Shown: piece after piece, positions 27,494 through 35,828 of the stretch
How the letters are laid out: every line of letters begins with the position of its first letter
Position numbering within the stretch: position 1 is the first letter of the stretch
Assembly (NCBI RefSeq): GCF_048265165.1
Contig: NZ_JBLXCD010000010.1
Span: 1 to 64,000 of the forward strand
Length of the DNA: 64,000 bases
DNA from: Oceanospirillum sp048265165
Lineage (GTDB): Bacteria > Pseudomonadota > Gammaproteobacteria > Pseudomonadales > Halomonadaceae
Reading direction: 5' to 3'
Notes under the pieces: generated by a model
What the model saw: the letters and a program-made list of their open reading frames with translations, nothing else
Database searches by the model: none
Told to the model about the DNA's origin: nothing
Position numbers and translations under genes: made by a program

Positions 27494-27679
27494 CTCGGTC
27501 AATCTATCCGGTTAAAGATTTTTATCTGCACCATTTTGGTGATCACAAGCCAGGAAACGCACCTTAATTGTGATACCTTGCATTGCAGGTCAGAAGTTGC
27601 GGAGCAAAGACCGAATCAGCGTCTAAAACAACAAAAATATACAGTGTCTTAAATAAACACGGGATCAGGCGGCCAAATA

Positions 27680-28390
27680 ATGGACAAAAAATCACCGATA
27701 CAAATTACATTAACCAAGCGTGACGAAGCTGTAACTATCACCCAGTGGGTATATAGCACCTTGCGCAACGCGGTCATGAATGGCCAGATCCTCCCCGGCC
27801 GGGCGCTAACCATACGTGAACTGGCAGCTATACTGGACGTCAGCCCAATGCCGGTGCGGGAAGCGCTACGTCAACTGGCTGCAGAAAATGCCCTGGAAAT
27901 TCAGGGAAATCGTCGGGTTATGGTGCCAAAGATGACCGCCATGAAATTCAGTGAACTGTGCGAAGCCCGTATCACTCTGGAGTCTCATGCGGCAGCACGC
28001 GCTCTGCCCTATATTGATAACAACAAGCTTGCAGAACTGATCGCACTGGATAAAGAGATCGATGAAGCTCAGGAAAACGGCAACCTGGAGCAGATCACCA
28101 TCCGTAACCAACGCTTTCACCGCTGCCTCTACACGGCAAACCCGCACCAGATCACCCTGCCTCTTATTGAAAGCCTCTGGTTGCAGCTTGGCCCCTTCAT
28201 GAAACTGGCAAACTCGCGCCTGAAGGAGCACTACACCATTGACCGGCACAATGAAGCTCTTGAAGCGATCAATAAAAAAGATGCCCTGGCCCTTCAGATG
28301 GCCATTGCATCAGATATCCGGGAGGGCTTTGCATTTGCAGGGACGCCGGAGCTGCTTTATAACTTTATTGAACAGTCAGGGGCTGAATAA
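27680..28390 (+). CDS. GntR-family regulator with FCD domain
   Basis: 236 residues. The N-terminal winged helix (about 20-85: VYSTLRNAVMNGQILPGRAL, LAAILDVSPMPVREALRQLA, LEIQGNRRVMVP) is classic GntR; the C-terminal FCD helical domain (about 90-225) normally binds a small carboxylate or metal. The gene lies between the puuA-pot operon and spuC, both flanked by GTGATCAC palindromes, so it is the best candidate for the factor that binds them. The effector could be a polyamine intermediate; this is inferred. An AGG-rich ribosome site lies ten bases before the ATG. Confidence 0.92.
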   Translation: MDKKSPIQITLTKRDEAVTITQWVYSTLRNAVMNGQILPGRALTIRELAAILDVSPMPVREALRQLAAENALEIQGNRRVMVPKMTAMKFSELCEARITLESHAAARALPYIDNNKLAELIALDKEIDEAQENGNLEQITIRNQRFHRCLYTANPHQITLPLIESLWLQLGPFMKLANSRLKEHYTIDRHNEALEAINKKDALALQMAIASDIREGFAFAGTPELLYNFIEQSGAE

Positions 28391-28548
28391 AACAGAATAG
28401 AACAGAACTAGCGCAGCCCCATTGCCAATCCGGACGATACAGCCTCTGCTAATGCGGGCAGGACACCTGAAGGAGGGAGGGCTGCGCAGCCTCCGCTTAA
28501 CCAGAGAACCCTACCTCGCTGATCTGCCCTTATGGCACCTCTCCTCAA

Positions 28549-28745
28549 ATTTCGTGATCACAGCCAACAAAACACAGAACCGCACAGCAAGAAAATAGCC
28601 CTTAAAAATCAACAATATGACAAGACCTTGCCACTTTGTGATCAAAATAGCTCAATGGATCGTTTGACTTTTCTTTTTTGTGATCACAAAATAAAGAACT
28701 AATTACCATAAAGACTGAATAATACGTTATAACCTGATCACAAAT
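28549..28745. promoter_or_regulatory. Cluster of GATC-centred operator sites upstream of spuC
   Basis: Four related sites precede spuC: ATTTCGTGATCACAG (28549-28563), CTTTGTGATCAAAA (28634-28647), the perfect 16-base palindrome TTTTGTGATCACAAAA (28676-28691) and CTGATCACAAA (28734-28744). The last two are about 160 and 107 bases before the start codon, near the probable promoter. The rest of 28391-28850 shows no gene. Confidence 0.78.
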
Positions 28746-28850
28746 GACCTATAAAAAATGGCTTTGATAAGGCATACAGCACTCACTCAACAGGCTGAAT
28801 CAAACAATATCGGACATTAGCATAGGCACAACCAACCAGAGGATTAGCAA

Positions 28851-30227
28851 ATGGCTGCTGAAAACAACAACACTCAAGCGTGGCAGGCACTGGATGCAAA
28901 ACACCACCTGCACCCATTTACCGACACCGGCGCACTGAACCAAAAAGGTGCACGTGTTATCACCAAAGCAGAAGGTGTTTACCTTTGGGATAGTGAAGGC
29001 CAAAAGATGCTGGACGGTATGGCCGGTCTTTGGTGTGTGAACATGGGCTATGGTCGTCAGGAGCTTATCGATGCAGCATATGAGCAGATGAAGACGCTGC
29101 CCTTCTACAACACCTTTTTCCAGACCACTCATCTGCCGGTGGCTAAATTAGCTCAGGCCATTGCTGAAGTAACGCCAGGTGATCTGAACCGGATCTTCTT
29201 CGCCAACTCCGGATCAGAAGCGATCGACACCATTATCCGCATGGTTCGCACTTACTGGGTTACTCAGGGTAAGCCCTATAAAAACATTTTGATTGGCCGT
29301 GAAAATGGTTATCACGGCAGCACCCTTGGCGGGGCAAGTCTGGGCGGAATGAGCGGTATGCACAAACAGGGCATCCCGATGGTGGGCGGCATTGAGCACA
29401 TTCGTCAGCCCTACTGGTATGGCGAAGGTGGCGACATGACCGAGGAAGCATTCGGTCTGGCCTGCGCGAAAGCCCTGGAAGAGCGTATTCTTCAGGTGGG
29501 CCCGGATAACGTGGCGGCCTTTATCGGTGAGCCGATTCAGGGCGCTGGCGGCGTTATTGTACCGCCGGCAAATTACTGGGCAGAGATCCAGAAAATCTGT
29601 AAAAAATACGACATTCTGCTGGTTGCGGATGAAGTGATCTGTGGCTTTGGCCGTACCGGCAGCTGGTTTGGCAGTCAAACTCTAGGAATTGAGCCGGATC
29701 TGATCTCTATGGCGAAAGGCCTATCGTCCGGTTACCTGCCCATCTCCGCCGTCGCAGTGGGAGATCGCGTTGCGGATGCTCTGGAAGGGATGGGCGAAGA
29801 CTTTAATCATGGCTTTACCTATTCGGGCCATCCGGCGGCAGCAGCGGTTGCTCTGGCAAACATCGAACTGATGAAGAAAGAAAATATCATTGAGTATGTT
29901 GCCAAGGATATCGGCCCTTACCTACAGAAAAAACTACGCGAAACCCTACAGGATCATCCTCTGGTGGGCACCATCGACGGTGTTGGCCTGATCGCCGGGT
30001 TTGCCCTGATGAAAGATAAAACCACTAAAGAGCAGTTCCCGTCTGATATTGATGTCGGCTATATCTGCCGTGAGCACTGCTTTAACAATGGCCTGATCAT
30101 CCGTGCTGTTGGCAGCCGTATGGTGATGTCTCCGCCACTGGTGATCACCCATGCTGAAGTGGATGAGCTGTGCGAGAAAACGAAATATTGCCTTGATCTG
30201 ACATTGGAATCTGTCAATCAGCTGTAA
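28851..30227 (+). CDS. spuC: Putrescine (polyamine):pyruvate aminotransferase
   Basis: A 458-residue class III PLP aminotransferase. ANSGSEAIDTIIRMVRTYW binds phosphate, VADEVICGFGRTGSWFG carries the pyridine-binding Asp, and ISMAKGLSSGYLP carries the Schiff-base Lys (residue 289). The LWCVNMGYGRQEL and FFQTTHLPV stretches match SpuC/YgjG-like polyamine:pyruvate transaminases, which turn putrescine into 4-aminobutanal. It offers a route parallel to the gamma-glutamyl pathway. An AGAGGATT ribosome site supports the start. Downstream is a hairpin, then a LuxR-type gene. Confidence 0.93.
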   Translation: MAAENNNTQAWQALDAKHHLHPFTDTGALNQKGARVITKAEGVYLWDSEGQKMLDGMAGLWCVNMGYGRQELIDAAYEQMKTLPFYNTFFQTTHLPVAKLAQAIAEVTPGDLNRIFFANSGSEAIDTIIRMVRTYWVTQGKPYKNILIGRENGYHGSTLGGASLGGMSGMHKQGIPMVGGIEHIRQPYWYGEGGDMTEEAFGLACAKALEERILQVGPDNVAAFIGEPIQGAGGVIVPPANYWAEIQKICKKYDILLVADEVICGFGRTGSWFGSQTLGIEPDLISMAKGLSSGYLPISAVAVGDRVADALEGMGEDFNHGFTYSGHPAAAAVALANIELMKKENIIEYVAKDIGPYLQKKLRETLQDHPLVGTIDGVGLIAGFALMKDKTTKEQFPSDIDVGYICREHCFNNGLIIRAVGSRMVMSPPLVITHAEVDELCEKTKYCLDLTLESVNQL

Positions 30228-30235
30228 TCCACTGA

Positions 30236-30259
30236 AGGCCTCCTCACCGGGAGGCCTGA
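30236..30259 (+). terminator. Hairpin after spuC
   Basis: AGGCCTCC, short loop, GGAGGCCT, followed by GATTTC. A strong stem with a weak T run. Confidence 0.6.
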
Positions 30260-30454
30260 TTTCAGACAGGAGCAGCCCACCCGGTTCGTCCGCTAATGTC
30301 GGAAAACAAACCAAACAAATAAAACAATAAAGCCATGCAATTAATTCAACCAAACCGGATAATCAGAAGCAGGTTTTTATCAGCAGTAAAATCTGACACC
30401 ACACAGCAAACCGCCTCAACATTACACACTGCAGCCACCGGAGTGACATCGTCT

Positions 30455-31264
30455 ATGCAAAGCAAAAATCATCCGGAGCTTATTACTGCCCATTGCGCCC
30501 GGGATATCGCATCCCTGATTAACCATATTAAAGTCCCTAGTTTTATGCCCGTGCTGGAAGAGGTGCTCAGCAATCACTGTAATTTTGATACTATCTTAGT
30601 GGTCACCTACAAAAAGTCTTTTAAACCCATCATTCTGCACCCGAAAGATCCGGCAGAACACAGCCCGACTCTCAAAGCCTATATCGATAAAGCCTATATT
30701 CTCGATCCTTTGTTTAACAGTATTCAGAACGGCCCGGGGGCAAACGTATCACGGCTGGTTGATATCGCACCGGACTCTTTTGATCAGACAGAGTATTACC
30801 AGTCCTGCTACCGTAAGTTTGACCTGGTGGATGAAGTCAATATGACCATTTCTCTAAGCCAGCATACAACCTGTGCTATCGCCCTGGGGCGTAAATCAGC
30901 CCTGGGCACTATCACCCGTGCCGAGCTGAACCGGCTTAAAAGTATCTTTCCGGTCATTGAGGCACTGATTCAGCAATTCTGGCAGGCGCAATCCGGTGAA
31001 TTTGTAAAATATGAGAAATCAGAGGGGCCCCTCAAACAAGCACTAAAGACCTTCGCCAGTGGCGTGCTGACCCAGCGTGAGCAAGAGATTCTGGGACTTA
31101 TTCTTCAGGGACACTCATCCAAGGCGATAGCAGACCTTCTCAGTATCAGTGTCGGCACCGTTAAAGTGCACCGTAAAAACATTCACAGCCGCCTGAACAC
31201 CTCAACTCAGTCTGAAATTTTTACGCTGTTTTTAAACCATCTGAACAATCTTGAAAACGGATAA
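30455..31264 (+). CDS. LuxR-family helix-turn-helix regulator
   Basis: About 269 residues from the chosen ATG (MQSKNHPELI), which follows a GGAG site; an in-frame ATG at 30335 would add 40 residues of low-complexity, mostly polar sequence. The C-terminal LuxR HTH (LTQREQEILGLILQGHSSKAIADLLSISVGTVKVHRKNI) is clear. The N-terminal 180 residues have no phosphoacceptor pattern and no sure domain; they may be an effector-binding region. Its position after spuC suggests that it senses an amine-related signal, but no target is known. Confidence 0.85.
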   Translation: MQSKNHPELITAHCARDIASLINHIKVPSFMPVLEEVLSNHCNFDTILVVTYKKSFKPIILHPKDPAEHSPTLKAYIDKAYILDPLFNSIQNGPGANVSRLVDIAPDSFDQTEYYQSCYRKFDLVDEVNMTISLSQHTTCAIALGRKSALGTITRAELNRLKSIFPVIEALIQQFWQAQSGEFVKYEKSEGPLKQALKTFASGVLTQREQEILGLILQGHSSKAIADLLSISVGTVKVHRKNIHSRLNTSTQSEIFTLFLNHLNNLENG

Positions 31265-31301
31265 CATGGCAATTCAGACCAAACATTGATTACCAGACCC
31301 G

Positions 31302-31330
31302 AAAGCGCACCAAAGCTGGGCGCTTTTTTT
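31302..31330 (+). terminator. Rho-independent terminator after the LuxR-type gene
   Basis: AAAGCGC, loop, GCGCTTTTTTT. It lies just before the 3' end of the convergent GlxA-type gene. Confidence 0.85.
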
Positions 31331-31339
31331 GCCATCAGC

Positions 31340-32305
31340 TCACGATGATTCCCTGAACCTCTGCCGAAACTCTCCCGGTGTCAGCCCCATAATGCGGACA
31401 AACAATTTACGGCAGGCTCCGGCATCCTCATATCCTATCTTGCGGGCGATGGTTTCAAAGGGAGCGAGACTTTCCTCCAGCAGATCACAGGCTTTCTGAA
31501 TGGCATAACGCTGCATATAGTGTTTGGGCTTGTATCCGGTGGCTTTCTCGAAACGGCGAAGCAGGGTGCGCTCCCCAAGATGTACCAACCCAGCCAGTTC
31601 TGAAACCGTGGGTAATACCGGAAAGAGAGATTCAATCTGCGTCTGTGCCCGGGCAATAATGTCATCACCATGGGAGCGATCCGGCAGGAAACGCCTGTAA
31701 AAACTTTGTGCCCTGTGACCGGTATCCACCACAAGGTATTTACCCATTAAAGGCACCGTTCCCGGCATGGTATAGCGGGAAACCACCTCAAACCCCAGAT
31801 CCAACCAGGACATCATACCGCCGGCAGTTAACAGCTGGCCTTCTGACACCAGAATCTGATCCAGATCCAGCTGCACGTCCGGAAACTGTCGGCGAAATAG
31901 TGACTCAAACGCCCAGTGAGTGGTTGCGCGCTTACGGTGTAAAAGCCCGCTGGCGGCAAGGATAAAACTCCCGGCACAAGCCGAGCAGATCAACCCGCTG
32001 GCGTTCTCAGCCTGATATTTAACCCACGCTGTCAGGGCCTTTGGCGGCTGCAGGTAAAATTCGCTGCGCTGCCCCGGTGGCAAAATGACAATCTGATAAG
32101 GCGCCTGCAACAAGGATTCAGTAGCAAAGCTATCACCGTCAAAATAGAGCACCTCGGGCTGGAAGCAAACGGACTGGCCCAGCTCACCAACCACCCGATT
32201 GGCAAGAATAAATAACTCCTCCAACCCGTAGACAGCAGATTTAAGACTATCCGGATAAGCCACTATTGCCACGGATACCAGCCTGGGCTTATTTGCCTGC
32301 GTCAT
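31340..32305 (-). CDS. GlxA-type AraC-family transcriptional regulator
   Basis: 321 residues. The N-terminal DJ-1/PfpI-like domain (about 10-190: VSVAIVAYPDSLKSAVYGLEEL, with the nucleophile-elbow-like LICSACAGSFILA) is joined to a C-terminal AraC double HTH (about 215-318: ERTLLRRFEKATGYKPKHYMQRYAIQKAC, then IARKIGYEDAGACRKLFVRIMGLTPGEFRQRF). This is the GlxA group that controls choline, carnitine, arginine and related catabolism. It is divergent from an isochorismatase-like gene, a likely target. AGGAG precedes the ATG. Confidence 0.93.
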   Translation of the reverse strand: MTQANKPRLVSVAIVAYPDSLKSAVYGLEELFILANRVVGELGQSVCFQPEVLYFDGDSFATESLLQAPYQIVILPPGQRSEFYLQPPKALTAWVKYQAENASGLICSACAGSFILAASGLLHRKRATTHWAFESLFRRQFPDVQLDLDQILVSEGQLLTAGGMMSWLDLGFEVVSRYTMPGTVPLMGKYLVVDTGHRAQSFYRRFLPDRSHGDDIIARAQTQIESLFPVLPTVSELAGLVHLGERTLLRRFEKATGYKPKHYMQRYAIQKACDLLEESLAPFETIARKIGYEDAGACRKLFVRIMGLTPGEFRQRFRESS

Positions 32306-32472
32306 AGCAACTCCTGACTCTGAGCCTGAAGAAAGGCAAACACCAAAATGTCGTATTTGACCTTAAATTTGTCAATTCAGACACTAATCACATAAATTAT
32401 CAACCCTTAAACTGTGATGGTCAGATTCACTGATGAATAAGCCCTTAAAAATAGCAAGCTATGGAGACAGCC

Positions 32473-32979
32473 ATGTCTGATCAGGTACTTTTGGTCATAG
32501 ATCCGCAAAACGACTACTTCCCAGAGGGTAAGTACCCACTTTGGAATACTGGGCCTGTACTGGAAAAAATGAAACAGGCGATCAAAACCGCTAATGAAAA
32601 ATCCATTCCGGTTATTCTGATCTGTCATGAGGGCACTGAGAATAGCCCCTTTTTTAACCCGAAAACCGTGGGTTCAGAGATTCACCCGGAGATTCAAAAA
32701 CTGGTGCCCAACGCACCGGTGATCACCAAGCACTTTGCTGACAGCTTTGAGCAAACGCAACTTGCAACTCTTTTGTCAGAACTCAAGGTCAGCGAGCTTC
32801 TGCTCTGCGGTATGATGACGCAAAACTGCATCACCCATACCGCCCTGTCGAAAGAGGCAGAGTCTTATCAGGTGACCGTTGTGCAAGATGCCTGCACAAC
32901 GGCTGATGCTATGATTCATGGTATTGCGGTCAATGCTCTTTCAGTCAGAACCCGACTGATTGAAGTCGAGCAAATCTGA
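32473..32979 (+). CDS. Isochorismatase-family cysteine hydrolase
   Basis: 168 residues from the ATG preceded by GGAG; an ATG four codons earlier overlaps that site. The catalytic triad of the family is visible: Asp in LLVIDPQNDYF, Lys in APVITKHFADSF, and Cys in LLCGMMTQNCITHTA. Such enzymes hydrolyse amides or related bonds (nicotinamide, N-carbamoyl compounds, isochorismate). The substrate is not apparent. It is divergent from a GlxA-type regulator, which probably controls it. Confidence 0.9.
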   Translation: MSDQVLLVIDPQNDYFPEGKYPLWNTGPVLEKMKQAIKTANEKSIPVILICHEGTENSPFFNPKTVGSEIHPEIQKLVPNAPVITKHFADSFEQTQLATLLSELKVSELLLCGMMTQNCITHTALSKEAESYQVTVVQDACTTADAMIHGIAVNALSVRTRLIEVEQI

Positions 32980-33203
32980 CAAAAACCAACAAACCAGAAG
33001 CCCCTGTTACTGCGAATAGCTCGTAGAATGGGGGGCGAACGCTTTTTGATCTATCACCCAACCTCTTTCACCCTGAAAAGCATCAGGTAACTTCATAGAA
33101 ACAGACTTAATACTCCTTTATTGTTGTTTCAGGCGAGTAACAACGTCTTCGTCCCTCTCACAAGAACCCGAATGTCTCAATAGCGATAAGCCTAACAACA
33201 AAA

Positions 33204-33941
33204 ATGGATTTCACCCCTATGATTCCCAAGATAAAGCAAAAGGCTCCCGGCGATGTCAACCTGCAACGACGCGCCACACTAAAGCAGCTTACGGCGCTGG
33301 CAGCTCTGTCAGTGTCCCCCAGCATCGCTTTTGCCTACACAAAAGCCGAATATTTCGATGATGAGATTTATAAAGTATTACTGAAAGTAAGTGGCTGGAT
33401 TACAGGCTTCCATAGCGACTATGCAGATCTTTTTAATCCTGACCTAATATTGCTATCCCATGACCTGAGCTATTTGCAACTAATGCGAGATATCACTACT
33501 TTGCTGATTCTATCCGATAGCAACAATAAAACCGCTTTAACCCGAATCACTGAAGCCTTTAAACAAGCGGATGAGAAACCTGATGACAGTTTCTACACAT
33601 CAGAAGAGCCTGTTTTCACTCCACTCCTGCGTGCTTGGTATCTGAGCCAAGTGGAGCTACCACCAGAAATGCTCACCAACCCTAATGTTCAGCGTATCTG
33701 CGGCAATCTCAGAGGCCATACTGACCCCATACCGCTACTGAACGACCAAGGCAGACTAACCGGCCAAATCAGTTATGACGAAGCCCTCACTTGGCAGGCT
33801 TGCACCTTTACCAAACCATCCGCAACCTGTGGTGGCCCTTTCGGGTACTGGCAGGACCCACCACCGGAACATAAAGCCAAAAGCCCAGATCTGTCAGCGG
33901 TGGGCCACTCAACAGGCAAACAGCCAAGAGCTGGGGTGTAA
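33204..33941 (+). CDS. Small subunit of an FAD dehydrogenase (sorbitol/gluconate dehydrogenase type) with Tat-like signal
   Basis: 245 residues. QRRATLKQLTALAALSVSPSIAFA (about 21-44) has a twin-Arg (22-23) and a hydrophobic core, a Tat-like signal. The following part (YFDDEIYKVLLKVSGWITGF, DLSYLQLMRDITTLLILSD) resembles the small subunits of membrane FAD sugar dehydrogenases. A C-terminal Cys- and Pro-rich tail (QACTFTKPSATCGGPFGYWQ) is also typical. It is expected to chaperone and co-export the GMC partner, whose gene starts four bases after this stop and which lacks a signal of its own. First gene of a three-gene operon. Confidence 0.8.
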   Translation: MDFTPMIPKIKQKAPGDVNLQRRATLKQLTALAALSVSPSIAFAYTKAEYFDDEIYKVLLKVSGWITGFHSDYADLFNPDLILLSHDLSYLQLMRDITTLLILSDSNNKTALTRITEAFKQADEKPDDSFYTSEEPVFTPLLRAWYLSQVELPPEMLTNPNVQRICGNLRGHTDPIPLLNDQGRLTGQISYDEALTWQACTFTKPSATCGGPFGYWQDPPPEHKAKSPDLSAVGHSTGKQPRAGV

Positions 33942-33944
33942 TCC

Positions 33945-35828
33945 ATGATTCCAACATATTCAGACGAGATCCTCTCACAGGAAGCCAACCCCTCAGAGCA
34001 CATTGAAGCGGATGTTATTATTGTAGGTGCTGGTGTTGTCGGTGGGCTGATGGCCTGGCGGTTATCGCAGCAGGGACTGAATGTCGCCATCCTTGAGGCC
34101 GGTGCCCAAGTGGATAGGGTCGACGCGATTAAGCGCTATAAGAATGATCTGCAAAAAGATGCCAATTCCCCCTATGAAATGATGCCCTGGGCTCCTATTC
34201 CGAAAGACAGCGACCCTCTCAGCTACTATGTACAGCCAAAATTGCCCAAGGATAAACATGCCCCCCAGGAGCCTAAAAAGCAGGTCGCCTTTGACGGTTA
34301 CTTTATGCGCCTAGTAGGCGGCACTTCCTGGCACTGGACCGGCCATGCTGAACGCCTTTTCCCGAATGATTTCCGCATGAAAGATGCCTATGGCGTAGGT
34401 AAAAACTGGCCAATTCGTTATGAGGATATTGAACCCTACTACCGCGAGGTAGAAGACGCCTGGGGCGTGGCCGGAGGACCAGACTGCATCGCACCGTCAC
34501 CGGATATCAAATACCCGATGCCGGAAGTACCCCGCTCCTACTCCGACAAAGTGATCGGCAATGAGGTCGCAGAGAACGATCTGGGCCCAGACAGTCAACC
34601 CCTACCCCACTGTCGTAATTCGGTTCCCAGGGATGGTCGCCCTCAGTGCTGCGGCAACTCCAGCTGCCTTCCGATCTGCCCGATTGGGGCGAAATACGAC
34701 GCCAGCGTTCATGTTGAGAAAGCTAAAAAACTCGGCACACGGGTACTGCCTAACCGAGTTGCTTATCAGGTAGCGGTTGATCATCAGGGGAAAATATCTG
34801 GTATCTACTACCGTAACTTTGATGCAGATCCAGAGAAGGGGCCAGTAGGACTTGCAACCGGCACCACCTATATTCTTGCGGCCCATGCGGTTGAAACCGC
34901 ACGCCTGATGCTGCTGTCCGGTGGGCGGTACAATGTTCCACAAGAAGGTCTGGCAAACTCATCGGATCAAGTAGGTCGTAACCTGATGGGCTTTGCCAAT
35001 ATCAATACCATAGGCTATATGCCTGAAGATAAACCTCTGTACCCTTATCGTGGTCCAGTCTCAGCAACCGGTGCTTTTGGCCAATGGCGCGATGGAGATT
35101 TCCGCAAAGACTATGCCTCTATCGCCCCTTTCATTCTAAATTCGGCTTTTAAGTTCGGAACCGGCCCTTTGGATCAGGCAGAGCTTGGTATTAATAAAGG
35201 GCTCTGGGGTAAGAAACTACTAAACTATGTTAACTCCCGAACGGCTCACCAATTCAACCTCCACAGTACAATTGAGATGCTGCCAAACCCGGCGAACCGG
35301 GTCACTTTATCTTCAGAGGCAGATGCCATTGGCCTACCCCGTCCCGAGGTCAATTTTCAGCTGGATGATTACACATTACAGGGGTGTCGCGAAGCCTGGA
35401 GCTGGCACCTGAAAGTCTTTGATACCCTCGGTGTAACCACGGTACTGGATACCAAAATGCCAACGGATACTGACAACAACTGGGATGCTTTTGTGAAAGG
35501 CGAATTCAACGATCCGGCTAAGCCAAAGCAAAACTATCAGTTGAGCCTGACCTCAGGAGATGCTGTGATCGCAGGTACAGCTTGCATGGGGGAAAACCCG
35601 GAAACCGCCGTGGTTAGCGCCCAATGCCAGAGCTTTGATCATAACAACCTGTATATTGTCGGCACCGTAAATTACTGCTCTGTGGGCAGTGCGTCACCAT
35701 CATTAACGGCTGCAGCCTTAGGACTGAGAGCCGCTGATCGCATTGCAAAACAGGTTTTTAACAAAGAAACAACAACGCAGATAACGGGTATTAAAACGAA
35801 GAGTCTTCAGGGAGCGCAGCAGATATGA
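33945..35828 (+). CDS. GMC-family FAD oxidoreductase, large subunit with atypical active site
   Basis: 627 residues. The FAD-binding fold DVIIVGAGVVGGLMAWRLSQ starts near residue 23, and a MRLVGGTSWHWTG motif follows. A Cys-rich stretch (QCCGNSSCLPICPIGAK, about residues 230-248) and the C-terminal LYIVGTVNYCSVGSASPSLTAAAL align with gluconate/sorbitol-type dehydrogenases. Oddly, where relatives have a catalytic His before GT-MG this protein reads DAVIAGTACMG, and the Asn of the usual NPT motif is Ser (SASPSL). It may therefore not be an ordinary alcohol oxidase. No signal peptide is visible; it is probably exported with the small subunit. Its stop overlaps the copper oxidase start (ATGA). 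Confidence 0.9.
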   Translation: MIPTYSDEILSQEANPSEHIEADVIIVGAGVVGGLMAWRLSQQGLNVAILEAGAQVDRVDAIKRYKNDLQKDANSPYEMMPWAPIPKDSDPLSYYVQPKLPKDKHAPQEPKKQVAFDGYFMRLVGGTSWHWTGHAERLFPNDFRMKDAYGVGKNWPIRYEDIEPYYREVEDAWGVAGGPDCIAPSPDIKYPMPEVPRSYSDKVIGNEVAENDLGPDSQPLPHCRNSVPRDGRPQCCGNSSCLPICPIGAKYDASVHVEKAKKLGTRVLPNRVAYQVAVDHQGKISGIYYRNFDADPEKGPVGLATGTTYILAAHAVETARLMLLSGGRYNVPQEGLANSSDQVGRNLMGFANINTIGYMPEDKPLYPYRGPVSATGAFGQWRDGDFRKDYASIAPFILNSAFKFGTGPLDQAELGINKGLWGKKLLNYVNSRTAHQFNLHSTIEMLPNPANRVTLSSEADAIGLPRPEVNFQLDDYTLQGCREAWSWHLKVFDTLGVTTVLDTKMPTDTDNNWDAFVKGEFNDPAKPKQNYQLSLTSGDAVIAGTACMGENPETAVVSAQCQSFDHNNLYIVGTVNYCSVGSASPSLTAAALGLRAADRIAKQVFNKETTTQITGIKTKSLQGAQQI

